Source: Epilithonimonas arachidiradicis (lineage in GTDB: Bacteria; Bacteroidota; Bacteroidia; Flavobacteriales; Weeksellaceae). From it: a DNA stretch of 64,000 bases. The stretch covers positions 248,001 through 312,000 of the forward strand of contig NZ_RAQH01000002.1 in NCBI RefSeq assembly GCF_003610695.1, given 5' to 3'. This document shows, one piece after another, positions 25,900-34,860 of this stretch. How positions within the stretch are numbered: the stretch's first letter is position 1; every line of letters starts with the position of its first letter. Made by a program: the position numbers and the translations under genes. The notes under the pieces were generated by a model. The model was not told where the DNA came from. It made no database searches and worked only from the letters and a program-made list of their open reading frames with translations.

Positions 25900-27189
25900 A
25901 TGAAAAAAATTGTTTTTTTATTATTGGTATTTATTTATCAATTGAGCTACTCGCAACAATCAAAAAACTTCGAAAGCCGAATCTCGTATAACCAAATTGC
26001 TAAATCTAAAACTGATGGAGCTGGTTGCTTAGCTGCCGGATATTATTTTCCTGAGGAACTCTTCACTCCAAGTTGCCAAGGGAGAAATGAGCAGATCCAT
26101 ACAGCGGTTATGTATGGATCTTACTCTAATGTAAATGTTACTGCCGGGGTTGAATATACGTTTATTATTTATTCAGAAAATACAACTACTAAAACGTCCT
26201 ACATTACTATTTCAGATGAAGAAGGAACAACGGTATATGCATCGGGGTATGATACAATCAAATGGACGGCTACCAAAGATGAAGTTGTAAGATACTATGT
26301 ACATGCAGATGACCAATGTGGTACCAATAATGATTTGGTTAAAAAATACATTAGATGTGGCGATATTCCTGCGGAACCAGCTTATGGCTGTAACCAGGAT
26401 TACCAAGGTCCATTTTGGGCAGCTTGTTCTGTAAGTGGAGATACTGGATACTTGACAGCAGATGATTTTTTTGTACCTAAAGATTCGGAAGCCTTTAAGC
26501 TGAAATCTTTGAAATTTCTGTTGTTGCCATTGGCAGAAAACGATGATTTTGAAAAATTCTCTATTGAAGTTCGAAAAGATAACAACAACTCTCCAGGAGA
26601 TGTGATTGCGTCTTATGAAAATCTTGTTCCTACAGAAGTCACTAGACATAGTGAGGATTTTGTAATTTATCCAACCTTTTGGGCTAGCCTGACAATTCCT
26701 GATAGTGGTTTGGAAATCCCCGTTAATAAAGATGAAAATACAAGATATTGGCTCACATTACAAGTCTGGTCCAAAACGGGGCAAAACATTTTTATAACCA
26801 ATTTTCAGCGCATCCAAGGATGGGCGACGAATCCTACTTTCCAAAGCTTGGACAATAAAGAATCTTGGATTACAACAACTTGGGAAGAAGATCCAGGATT
26901 GGAGGGCAATTGGTCCTTTATTTCCGATTGTAGCAAATTAGGTGTTGATGATATAGAAACAGAATCTATCAGTCTTTATCCTAATCCTGTACACCATACT
27001 TTGAATGTTTCTTCTAAAAAACAAATCAAGGAAATATCAATACTAAGTTTGACCGGACAAACATTATTAAGCTCGATTCAACCAAAAAGTCATCAGATGG
27101 ACGTTTCAGCACTGGCTTCAGGAATCTATTTGGTCAATATAAAATTAGAGAATGGAATTCTGCAGACCTTCAAGATCATAAAAAAATAA
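25900..27189 (+). CDS. Secreted protein with T9SS type A sorting domain, function unknown
   Basis: This 429-residue protein starts with a signal peptide (MKKIVFLLLVFIYQLSYSQQ); the frame runs 24 codons further upstream but without a signal. The middle shows two apparent modules: a Cys-rich stretch to about residue 165 (GAGCLAAGYYF, ADDQCGTNN, KYIRCGDIP) and a beta-rich jelly-roll-like part (about 175-350). The end is a Por sorting domain (LYPNPVHHTLNVSS ... GIYLVNIKLENG ... IIKK). It would be exported by the T9SS. I recognise no catalytic motif. Confidence 0.85.
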   Translation: MKKIVFLLLVFIYQLSYSQQSKNFESRISYNQIAKSKTDGAGCLAAGYYFPEELFTPSCQGRNEQIHTAVMYGSYSNVNVTAGVEYTFIIYSENTTTKTSYITISDEEGTTVYASGYDTIKWTATKDEVVRYYVHADDQCGTNNDLVKKYIRCGDIPAEPAYGCNQDYQGPFWAACSVSGDTGYLTADDFFVPKDSEAFKLKSLKFLLLPLAENDDFEKFSIEVRKDNNNSPGDVIASYENLVPTEVTRHSEDFVIYPTFWASLTIPDSGLEIPVNKDENTRYWLTLQVWSKTGQNIFITNFQRIQGWATNPTFQSLDNKESWITTTWEEDPGLEGNWSFISDCSKLGVDDIETESISLYPNPVHHTLNVSSKKQIKEISILSLTGQTLLSSIQPKSHQMDVSALASGIYLVNIKLENGILQTFKIIKK

Positions 27190-27210
27190 AAATGTTTTTA
27201 CTAATATCAC

Positions 27211-27240
27211 AAAGCAACTTGAAATGACAAGTTGCTTTTT
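27211..27240. terminator. Bidirectional terminator between the T9SS cargo and FUSC genes
   Basis: AAAGCAACTTG and CAAGTTGCTTT form an 11-bp perfect stem with a 6-base loop and T-run, between convergent genes. The FUSC stop codon begins at its right edge. Confidence 0.9.
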
Positions 27241-29498
27241 TAAGCATTTGTTTTGGCCTGATGAATCAAATATTCTTCGATGATTTTCCGCTGATCTTTG
27301 GCTACGTCATAGATCAGTTCCAGTAGTTCCTTGATGTTTTTAATTTCTGTCAGGTGGCTCACGGTGAAGGGTTTTCTTTCGTTGGAGATTTCCTGTTGTT
27401 CAATTTCTGCTCGTCTTTTTTCCAAGAGATCCAAAACGTGATCTTCCGGCTTGATGTGGCTTTCGGTTTTGATCTGTTCGTCCAGATCCTTCTGGTAGAG
27501 CAGGGAAGATGTTCTCAGCATCTCGGCAGAAATCTTGATTTTCCAATTCTCAAAGTCAATTTCCGGAAACTGATGGTCAGACTTCGCATACTGTGATAAG
27601 GATGCGGTATAAGCCGTAATCAGATGCGTGGTGGTAACGAACTGATGAACCGTTTCCAGCTTTCTTTGCTGATTTTTGGGATCAGAAATCATCCGTTGAA
27701 AATTATCCGAAAGATTGGCAAGGTCGATAATGGCATTTTTTCTTTTGAGCCTGAAGTCCTGATCGTCCACTTCGTCCTTTTTCAGAAAATGATTCATCAC
27801 CAATCTGAAATAGTCAAGGTTGCTTTTAGAGGATTTTTTCATCAGTGCCAGATTCTGGGTATGTTCCCAAACCGGAAGAATAAAATAAGCTACCAGCAAC
27901 GTCACAGCTCCGCCAATAATCGTGTCAAGAAGTCTGTCCTTGAAGATAAGATTGACATTACCCGGATTCAAAAAATTGAAAGATAAGAAAATGTAAACCG
28001 TCATAAAAAGAACTGCCCAGGAATAATGGAACTTCAACAAGCTAAAACACATAATCATACTGGCCAGCAAAATTACCAGAAGCGCCGTTGGCTCGCTGAT
28101 GAAATGCAATAGAATATATGCGATAATGGCGCCGGCTACAGTTCCGTAGAGTCTCAATAGATTCCGGTGTTTGGTTGTGGAGTAGGCCGGTTTTAGGATA
28201 GCAATAATCGTAATAAGAATCCAATACGAATGTCCGATTCCCAAGATTGCAAATCTTGAAACGATATAACCGATCAGTAAAGCAATGGTAACGCGGACGG
28301 CATGCCGGAAATGCCCTGAATTGAGAGAGAAATTAGACATCAGCACTTTGTGGTTTAGTTTTTCCTCTTTTGGTAAGAATTTGGTATAATCCAAGCCTGT
28401 GGAAAGACTTTTGGCTAATTTCACATCCTGCGCATTAACTTTGAAAATGGTTGTCACCTCGTCCGTGATTTCGGTGATTCTCATCAGTACCTGGCGCATC
28501 ATCATAAAATCTTCCAACCTTTCCGGAGAAAACATCTCAGCCCTGAGTTCAAAAAAATCGTCATAAAGATTCTTAAGTTCTTCATCAAAATGGATTAACG
28601 GTTTGAAATCCAAACCACCTTGCAGTGCAATGCCAAGATTGGTAATTTCGTCTGCCATTCTCATCAGGTAATTGTGGATGTTTCTGAGTAAGGCCGTTTC
28701 GCCAAAGACTTCATGCATCCGTTTGTAATCATTTTCGGAGGTCAGCAATTTATCGTAAAGATCGATGGAATTAAGAAACATCAGCATCAGAATCCGGCTC
28801 TGCGTTGTGGACTCGTTGACGATCTGCCTTGTACGGAAAACAATTTCGCGGGTGTCTTCCTGATGGTTTTTGATCTTGACCTGTTGCGTAATCAGCTGAT
28901 TGAGAAGGGCGTCAAAATCCGGATTTTTGCCATAATATTTAGCTTTGATTCTGAGATAATCAGCCAATTCAATGTAATTTTCACCTACCACCTGACTTGC
29001 CAGCTTATAAGGCTGGAGCCTGGTGACAATCATAAACACAATGAAAAACCAAAGACAACCCAGAAAGAATATGAATGAACCCTTGAAGATATTGTCGCCA
29101 GTGAGATGTCCATCGATAAAGATACTTAAGACAACCAATGCAATACTTCCAAAAACAGCCAATCGCTGTCCGTAAACACCGACCATCGAAAAGAAAAAGC
29201 CAAAAATGATAATTTCCAGATAGACAGCCACTGGGAAATCTTTTAGCATACTGGCAATAAGCGCCACGAAGGAAAACGTGAAGACAGAAATGATCAATGT
29301 ATTACGCCGTCTAATAAACGGACCTTGCTGATCAGTTAGACCTACGAAACTGGTTCCGAGCGGGAAGAGAAAAAATTCCTTTAGTAAGCCCAACTGTGCC
29401 AGTATGATGCTGGGAATCACAATCGCGAGAGCAATCCGTACTCCGGAGTAGATGTATTGGCTGGTCAGGAATTTTTTGAGCTCGGCGCGGTAGTTCAT
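27240..29498 (-). CDS. FUSC family inner-membrane protein (YccS/YhfK-like)
   Basis: This 752-residue protein contains two bundles of about five to six membrane helices (about 15-155 and 395-540). They are separated by a long cytoplasmic helical region and followed by a second soluble tail. The second bundle has the repeated element FRHAVRVTIALLIGYIVSRF ... HSYWILITIIAILKPAYSTTKHRNLLRLYGTVAGAIIA, the FUSC signature. The family is linked to aromatic-acid efflux (AaeB-like) and other transport, but the substrate of YccS-type members is unsettled. A -7 box sits four bases before the ATG. Monocistronic. Confidence 0.9.
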   Translation of the reverse strand: MNYRAELKKFLTSQYIYSGVRIALAIVIPSIILAQLGLLKEFFLFPLGTSFVGLTDQQGPFIRRRNTLIISVFTFSFVALIASMLKDFPVAVYLEIIIFGFFFSMVGVYGQRLAVFGSIALVVLSIFIDGHLTGDNIFKGSFIFFLGCLWFFIVFMIVTRLQPYKLASQVVGENYIELADYLRIKAKYYGKNPDFDALLNQLITQQVKIKNHQEDTREIVFRTRQIVNESTTQSRILMLMFLNSIDLYDKLLTSENDYKRMHEVFGETALLRNIHNYLMRMADEITNLGIALQGGLDFKPLIHFDEELKNLYDDFFELRAEMFSPERLEDFMMMRQVLMRITEITDEVTTIFKVNAQDVKLAKSLSTGLDYTKFLPKEEKLNHKVLMSNFSLNSGHFRHAVRVTIALLIGYIVSRFAILGIGHSYWILITIIAILKPAYSTTKHRNLLRLYGTVAGAIIAYILLHFISEPTALLVILLASMIMCFSLLKFHYSWAVLFMTVYIFLSFNFLNPGNVNLIFKDRLLDTIIGGAVTLLVAYFILPVWEHTQNLALMKKSSKSNLDYFRLVMNHFLKKDEVDDQDFRLKRKNAIIDLANLSDNFQRMISDPKNQQRKLETVHQFVTTTHLITAYTASLSQYAKSDHQFPEIDFENWKIKISAEMLRTSSLLYQKDLDEQIKTESHIKPEDHVLDLLEKRRAEIEQQEISNERKPFTVSHLTEIKNIKELLELIYDVAKDQRKIIEEYLIHQAKTNA

Positions 29499-29502
29499 AC
29501 TA

Positions 29503-29510
29503 CAAATTTA
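29503..29510 (-). promoter_or_regulatory. -7 box (TAAATTTG) abutting the FUSC start codon
   Basis: Perfect TAnnTTTG on the minus strand, ending four bases before the ATG. Transcription would begin at or next to the start codon, so the mRNA may be leaderless. Confidence 0.55.
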
Positions 29511-29516
29511 AAAATA

Positions 29517-29546
29517 AAAATGCCTCTTTTGGAATAGAGGCATTTT
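29517..29546 (-). terminator. Terminator downstream of porV
   Basis: AAAATGCCTCT and AGAGGCATTTT form an 11-bp perfect stem with an 8-base loop, 25 bases past the porV stop and just upstream of the FUSC promoter. Confidence 0.88.
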
Positions 29547-29571
29547 AAAATTATAGTTAATAAATAAAATA

Positions 29572-30702
29572 TTAATAATCTTGTGCATTGTAGGTTTCGC
29601 TACCAATATTCCAGGTTAATCCAAATCTTAAGGTGTTATCCAAAGCAGAATTAATTTTAGATGTGTTGATCAGATAAGAAAGATCCAAGCCAAAAGAAGC
29701 ATATTTGAATCCAACACCAACGGTTGCATATTGTCTAGCACCTTGTTCCGGTGCTTCTGTAAAATAACCTGCTCTCAAAGCAAAAGTCTCATCATAAGAA
29801 TACTCCGCAGCTCCACTGAACATGATACTTTTCTTATTACTGAATGATTTCCCGATTCCTTCCATTACACCAACGTTTGGAACGTTACCTGTATCATCCG
29901 GTCCAGGAACTAAAATCTTTGAAGCTTCACCACTCAGACTGAAACGGTTCTGATCATCAATTAATAAATCGTAACCCAAACCTAGTCTCGCCATCGTAGG
30001 AAGATAAGATCTTGATTCTTCATCACCTGTATAGTCTAGCCTAGGACCAAGATTCTGAACAGCCCACCCCGCTTTTACACGACCTTCGTATCCACTGATA
30101 CTCTCGTGCTTCGGCGACATATAATATCCGGAAACATCTACTGCGAAGGTGTTCGCCGCTTTCAATGTGCTATTGGAGTTGAAGCCACCGCCAATGTCTG
30201 ATCTGATGAATCTACCGGTAACAGCCATAGAGTAGTTGTCCGTTAATTTCAAACCATAAGCAAGGTCGATTGAGAATTCGTTTGGTTTTGCAGTTCCACC
30301 CTGGATGACTTCATTACCTACAAAATCTGTCAAGTCAACATCACCCATATTGAAATAATAGATACTCGCACTCAAAGTAGAACGTTCCTCGTCTCCTAAG
30401 AAAGTATAGAAAGATCCGTAGAGTAAAAATACATCACTTGTAAGCTTGCTCATATATGGTGTGTAGTTAACGCCTACACCCGAAGAAACTTTTGCGAAAG
30501 GATATTTTGCAGCATTCCAAAACTGTGAGAAAACATCTGTAGACGTCACAACACCCTGATCTCCCATACCACCTGCTCTTGCATCCGGAGATATTCTCAA
30601 GAATGGAGCGCCTGTCAATACAGGCTGAACATTGCTTTGAGAAAAGGCAAAGGCACTCACACCGATTCCTAATCCTAAAAATAATCTTTTTGTTAAATTC
30701 AT
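29572..30702 (-). CDS. porV: Type IX secretion outer-membrane protein PorV (LptO)
   Basis: This 376-residue FadL-like beta-barrel has a signal peptide (MNLTKRLFLGLGIGVSAFAFSQ). The conserved N-terminal segment PFLRISPDARAGGMGDQGVVTSTDVFSQFWNAAKYPF is characteristic of PorV, and alternating beta-strands run to the C-terminus. PorV takes cargo from the SprA/Sov translocon and hands it to PorU for cleavage of the sorting domain and attachment. The ATG at 30702 is chosen over one 10 codons upstream because it directly starts the signal peptide. It lies 43 bp after porU on the same strand, the usual porU-porV order. Confidence 0.95.
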   Translation of the reverse strand: MNLTKRLFLGLGIGVSAFAFSQSNVQPVLTGAPFLRISPDARAGGMGDQGVVTSTDVFSQFWNAAKYPFAKVSSGVGVNYTPYMSKLTSDVFLLYGSFYTFLGDEERSTLSASIYYFNMGDVDLTDFVGNEVIQGGTAKPNEFSIDLAYGLKLTDNYSMAVTGRFIRSDIGGGFNSNSTLKAANTFAVDVSGYYMSPKHESISGYEGRVKAGWAVQNLGPRLDYTGDEESRSYLPTMARLGLGYDLLIDDQNRFSLSGEASKILVPGPDDTGNVPNVGVMEGIGKSFSNKKSIMFSGAAEYSYDETFALRAGYFTEAPEQGARQYATVGVGFKYASFGLDLSYLINTSKINSALDNTLRFGLTWNIGSETYNAQDY

Positions 30703-30745
30703 TGTTTTTCTTTTAAGGTAAAAGTTTACCAATATATTAATTTTT

Positions 30746-33700
30746 TTATTTTAATAACACCATTTTCTCTACAGCTGTTGCACTTCCGGAGCATTTTTCC
30801 TGATTTTGGCTGCGTGCAAATATCTTAAAAATATAAGTACCTTTTGCAACGGTATCTCCAAAATCGTCTTTGCCGTCCCATTCTATGGCCTGTCTCGGTG
30901 TTCTGAAGCCTTCTAAAAATGGCTCTGCCGAGATGCTTGTCGATAATGTTCTGACGATCTTTCCTGTAATTGTATAGATCTGAACATTGACATCCAAGAT
31001 ATCATCACAATTATGCTCAAACTGAACATAGGTTTTATTAGTAAATGGATTTGGCCAATTAAGAAGTCTGTTTACAGCCAGTTTCTTTTCCGATTCATCT
31101 TTTACTACAAAGTTTAACGTAGAGCTTGTTGAATTATTGTTGATATCCCAAACTTTAAAAACCAATTGATGTTCTCCGGGTGCTAAATTTCTGAAAGGGA
31201 ATGTGACAGAACCTATTTGATAGTCTTGTAGTCCTGTGAATGTACATCCGTTATTTTCGCCGGAAGAGAAGTAATCATTTAAAGCAGTTGTATTAATGAT
31301 ATCTCCATCCAAAACAACTGTTATATCATGACCGATTCCTGCTCCCGTGGAGTTAATACCTATATTATCTTTAATACAAGCTAATAACATTGGATTTTGG
31401 TCAGTGATACCGCCATTGGCAAAATTAGTATTGTTCATATAAAGATTGGCTACAGGAGGCTCTGCATCATTTATTCCCGCTGGATTAATATCTCCGACTT
31501 TCTGTACTTTGTTTGTGAAAACATCATAAGCATTTTCTTTAGCATTTACGAAGTTCTCTGCGTAAGCAAGCATTCTTCCTTCGCCTACTGTATAATTGAT
31601 ATCTTTCGGTACATAAAATTCAACCGTGTAAATTCCATTTTCAACCTTACCAGAAGCTTTTACGATGGCGCTTGGCTCCTCAAAATATTTCATCTTATTA
31701 GTCAATTGTGAAACATTGTCATTATTTAAAGTTGTTTTTTCAATTTTCTTATCAAAAATATTAATCACTACACGACCATTAAATGTATTGTCGGTAGTTG
31801 AGCCGTCCGCCTTCAGCACTTTACCTGTTACCTTAACAAAATCTAGTGCTCTTATCTGGTCTGGAACGGGCGTTTCTATATTGTCAATTGTTAGTAGTCT
31901 TTTCGGTCTACTCATTTTCATGGCAGGATCGCCTAAAAAATTAACTCTTAAATGGTCCGGAACAGCCGCAAGAGGACTTGATGGATTATAGGTAGGATTG
32001 TATTGTTGTTTTGCAGCAAGGTATGCGTCACCTAAACTCGAAAAACTGTCACCAGTTAATGCAAATAATTTATCAGTAAATAATGGTGTAAATTTTCTTC
32101 CATAATCTACGGAGATAGCGCGGCTTGAAGTTATCATGGTTGCCGCTCCTCCAGTTGTATGTTTTATCATTTGTTCACCTGTGGAGTTTGTTCCTGGCTC
32201 ATCCCAAAGAGTGAACTCGCAAGTTATAGTGGATACGAGCGGAAATCTACTATAAACAGCTGTGAAATTATTAAAACCCTGTACTTCTGTAGATGTTAAG
32301 ACTCTTTCCTGGGCCCAGCCATTGATTCCTCCGTGACCAAAATAAAATAGGTATAAGGAATTACCTACATCATTGGTAATTGCTTGGTTGATTTGAGGAT
32401 ATCTTTGACCTCCAGCACTTGTAACAGCAGGGAAAGCGTCAAGATATAGTTTTCGTATGTTATACTCCGGTTTATTGCTACTTGTGAAATTTTGATTAAT
32501 GGTATAATCTACAAGATAATGAAATGGAGGTTCAACGCCATTTGGACCACTTCCTTCAAAATCATCATCGGCAACAAAATCTAACTTCATTCTCCATTCA
32601 CCAAAAGGATTTGATTGTCCGGGAAGCGCATTGTAGTATGCTAACGTTTTATCAATCATTATTTTAGCTTCCTGAACATTATCTGCGGGTAACCTTCCTA
32701 TGGGAATATTGGGTAGGATTTGAGTTAAATCAGTAGAGGCTTGTGGTTTCGTAGTCATTACAAAATAATCATCTGTCACATAGGATGCCTTCACATCAGC
32801 ACTATATTCGCTTTGATAACTTGGGATAATATCTGTATTGTTTGCAACTCTATTTTTGAAATCATATGACGTGTCTCCTAGTAAAAAAACATATTTTAAA
32901 CTACCAGCCGGGTTATTCAACTTTGTTATAAAATCTCTGATTGCAGTAATATCTTTGCTACCGCTGCTGAATTCATTATAGATTTTATTAACATCAATGA
33001 CTTTTACGTTATAATGATTTTTTGACATGTGATAATCTGCCAGTCTTTGTGCTTGGGACAGATAGGATTGTTGTGCAATCATAAGATATTGAACACCGGT
33101 AAGAGAAGCGAGATCTTGATTTTCGATTCTTCCCACGAAACTTGGTTCAAAAGCTGCTGAATTTTTGAATGCTGTAAATTCATTGTTAAAATTTTCACTG
33201 TTAGCTATATATCCGAAGTTGAAAGTTGAGTTTTGAGTGTTTTTATTTGTCACTCTTTTTGCATTGGTAATATCGGACACATCCCAAATTTGCTCAATCT
33301 CAGCTGCATTTTTTACAGAAAAACCATATAATTCTCCAGATCCTGTAATAATATCAAAATCACGGAAATTCATCTGAGTATTATTAAAACTTAAATCTTC
33401 CTTGTACTGTACTTCCGCATAATCAAAATAAAAAGTAGCATTCGGATTACCGCTTATATCCGTTGTATAATTGAATTTTATATTATTTCCTGTTTGAGTA
33501 AATAGCACACCTTCGTGCCTTAGCGGAACATAGCTTTCTGAATTGCTAGCCAGACCTTGATCACGTTTTGATCCATTAACATCAATGGTAACTTTTCCTG
33601 ATTGAGCATTGAAGGCGATAACCTGCGTTCTGAAACGTATAGCGTCGTCAGGTTGTATAGCCGATCTTGTATTAAATGTTATTTCCTTACTTCCTGAAAT

Positions 33701-34705
33701 GATATCTCCCGTCCATGTTCTTCCAAGTTTAACAAGATTAAATTTTTCTTCATTGATGACCTGATAATCATCATAACGTGTAATCAGTTCCGAGGGAAGG
33801 TTGTTGTCTATAATTTGAACTCTTTTTCCTGGACCGTTATCAAAATTTATAAAATAATAAGCATAGTCGTCATAGATATTGACTAAATTGTTTGGAGTGT
33901 CAATTCTTCTATATTCTGTTCTTTTTTTTCCTCTGCCATTGCTTTTGTCGAAAAGGTTATAACCGTTAGGCCCTTGTGCATAGAATAACGCATAATCATT
34001 ATCATTCCAGATACCGTCTTCTTCACCAACCACCTGTATTGCGTTTTCTTGCAATGCATCATAACGGCTGTCATAATTCACCTCTGGAAGCATTAATCCC
34101 CCGTTTCCATAGATTCGGAAATTCTTCGGGTTGATACCCGCTGGATTGATACCGTTTTGTTGCAGAAACTGTTTGGTGATTTTAAATATTCCGGATTTAT
34201 CAACTTTTATTTTATAAAAAGTCCCTGATTTGAGAGGGTTATCAGATGTACCAAGCCTATTATTACCTTTTAAAACAGAGTTTTTAATATTAGTTTGGCT
34301 GATATTGAAAGAAATTAGCTTGTAGATTTTATTATTTTCAACTTTTACAGCTTCAACTCTTAGATTAGCACTTTGAGCCTTGTCAGTTTCGTTATAATAA
34401 TAACTGATGTTGACAGAAGGATTGGATGAGATAGAATTGATTTTAAGATCGTGGATATCCTTTCCGGATAATTCTTGCCACTGAAACTGATCTAATTGGA
34501 CTTGATTATCTGTCTTTATATTTATATTAGCATAGATTGAATTAGCATCAACCAGATAATTATAATTTGTAAAATAAGGATATGTTACTTTTTCTAAACC
34601 ATAATCCATTTCCTTTGTACCTTCCCAGTTCAAAACGGTTTTTTGAGCAAAGTTTAAGATCGAAAAAAGACAGAATGAGATAATATAAAATTTGAATTTC
34701 ATCAA
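30746..34705 (-). CDS. porU: Type IX secretion C-terminal signal peptidase (sortase) PorU
   Basis: This 1319-residue surface protease belongs to the gingipain-like C25 family. It has a signal peptide (FKFYIISFCLFSILNFAQ), a long N-terminal beta domain and a C25 caspase-like core. The catalytic His is in YLFYFGHGGINGW and the catalytic Cys, 38 residues later, in VSTITCEFTLWDEPG. The C-terminus resembles an FlgD-like or sorting-type Ig domain (NWPNPFTNKTYVQFEHNCDD ... GTYIFKI). PorU removes the C-terminal sorting domain of T9SS cargo and joins the cargo to surface lipid. It is divergent from gldJ and followed by porV, the conserved flavobacterial arrangement. Confidence 0.96.
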   Translation of the reverse strand: MMKFKFYIISFCLFSILNFAQKTVLNWEGTKEMDYGLEKVTYPYFTNYNYLVDANSIYANINIKTDNQVQLDQFQWQELSGKDIHDLKINSISSNPSVNISYYYNETDKAQSANLRVEAVKVENNKIYKLISFNISQTNIKNSVLKGNNRLGTSDNPLKSGTFYKIKVDKSGIFKITKQFLQQNGINPAGINPKNFRIYGNGGLMLPEVNYDSRYDALQENAIQVVGEEDGIWNDNDYALFYAQGPNGYNLFDKSNGRGKKRTEYRRIDTPNNLVNIYDDYAYYFINFDNGPGKRVQIIDNNLPSELITRYDDYQVINEEKFNLVKLGRTWTGDIISGSKEITFNTRSAIQPDDAIRFRTQVIAFNAQSGKVTIDVNGSKRDQGLASNSESYVPLRHEGVLFTQTGNNIKFNYTTDISGNPNATFYFDYAEVQYKEDLSFNNTQMNFRDFDIITGSGELYGFSVKNAAEIEQIWDVSDITNAKRVTNKNTQNSTFNFGYIANSENFNNEFTAFKNSAAFEPSFVGRIENQDLASLTGVQYLMIAQQSYLSQAQRLADYHMSKNHYNVKVIDVNKIYNEFSSGSKDITAIRDFITKLNNPAGSLKYVFLLGDTSYDFKNRVANNTDIIPSYQSEYSADVKASYVTDDYFVMTTKPQASTDLTQILPNIPIGRLPADNVQEAKIMIDKTLAYYNALPGQSNPFGEWRMKLDFVADDDFEGSGPNGVEPPFHYLVDYTINQNFTSSNKPEYNIRKLYLDAFPAVTSAGGQRYPQINQAITNDVGNSLYLFYFGHGGINGWAQERVLTSTEVQGFNNFTAVYSRFPLVSTITCEFTLWDEPGTNSTGEQMIKHTTGGAATMITSSRAISVDYGRKFTPLFTDKLFALTGDSFSSLGDAYLAAKQQYNPTYNPSSPLAAVPDHLRVNFLGDPAMKMSRPKRLLTIDNIETPVPDQIRALDFVKVTGKVLKADGSTTDNTFNGRVVINIFDKKIEKTTLNNDNVSQLTNKMKYFEEPSAIVKASGKVENGIYTVEFYVPKDINYTVGEGRMLAYAENFVNAKENAYDVFTNKVQKVGDINPAGINDAEPPVANLYMNNTNFANGGITDQNPMLLACIKDNIGINSTGAGIGHDITVVLDGDIINTTALNDYFSSGENNGCTFTGLQDYQIGSVTFPFRNLAPGEHQLVFKVWDINNNSTSSTLNFVVKDESEKKLAVNRLLNWPNPFTNKTYVQFEHNCDDILDVNVQIYTITGKIVRTLSTSISAEPFLEGFRTPRQAIEWDGKDDFGDTVAKGTYIFKIFARSQNQEKCSGSATAVEKMVLLK

Positions 34706-34860
34706 TGTTATTTATTAAGATTACAAAATAAACGATTTTTTTAAAAAAATGGTATATAATAAAATTAATTTAATCTCGTTTTATCAAAAAAAGGTAAACA
34801 ATATTTGATTAATTAAAGAATTTACTTTTTCTTTGTACTTTGAAAATTTCTATATAAATT

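Noticed and set aside
30717-30730. GGTAAA-AG-TTTACC inverted repeat between porU and porV
   Set aside because: Six-base arms in a short spacer; too short to be a terminator and no regulator is implied.
34828-34842. -7 box for gldJ (TTTCTTTG or TACTTTG)
   Set aside because: Both differ from TAnnTTTG by a base or a gap, so no promoter could be assigned with support.
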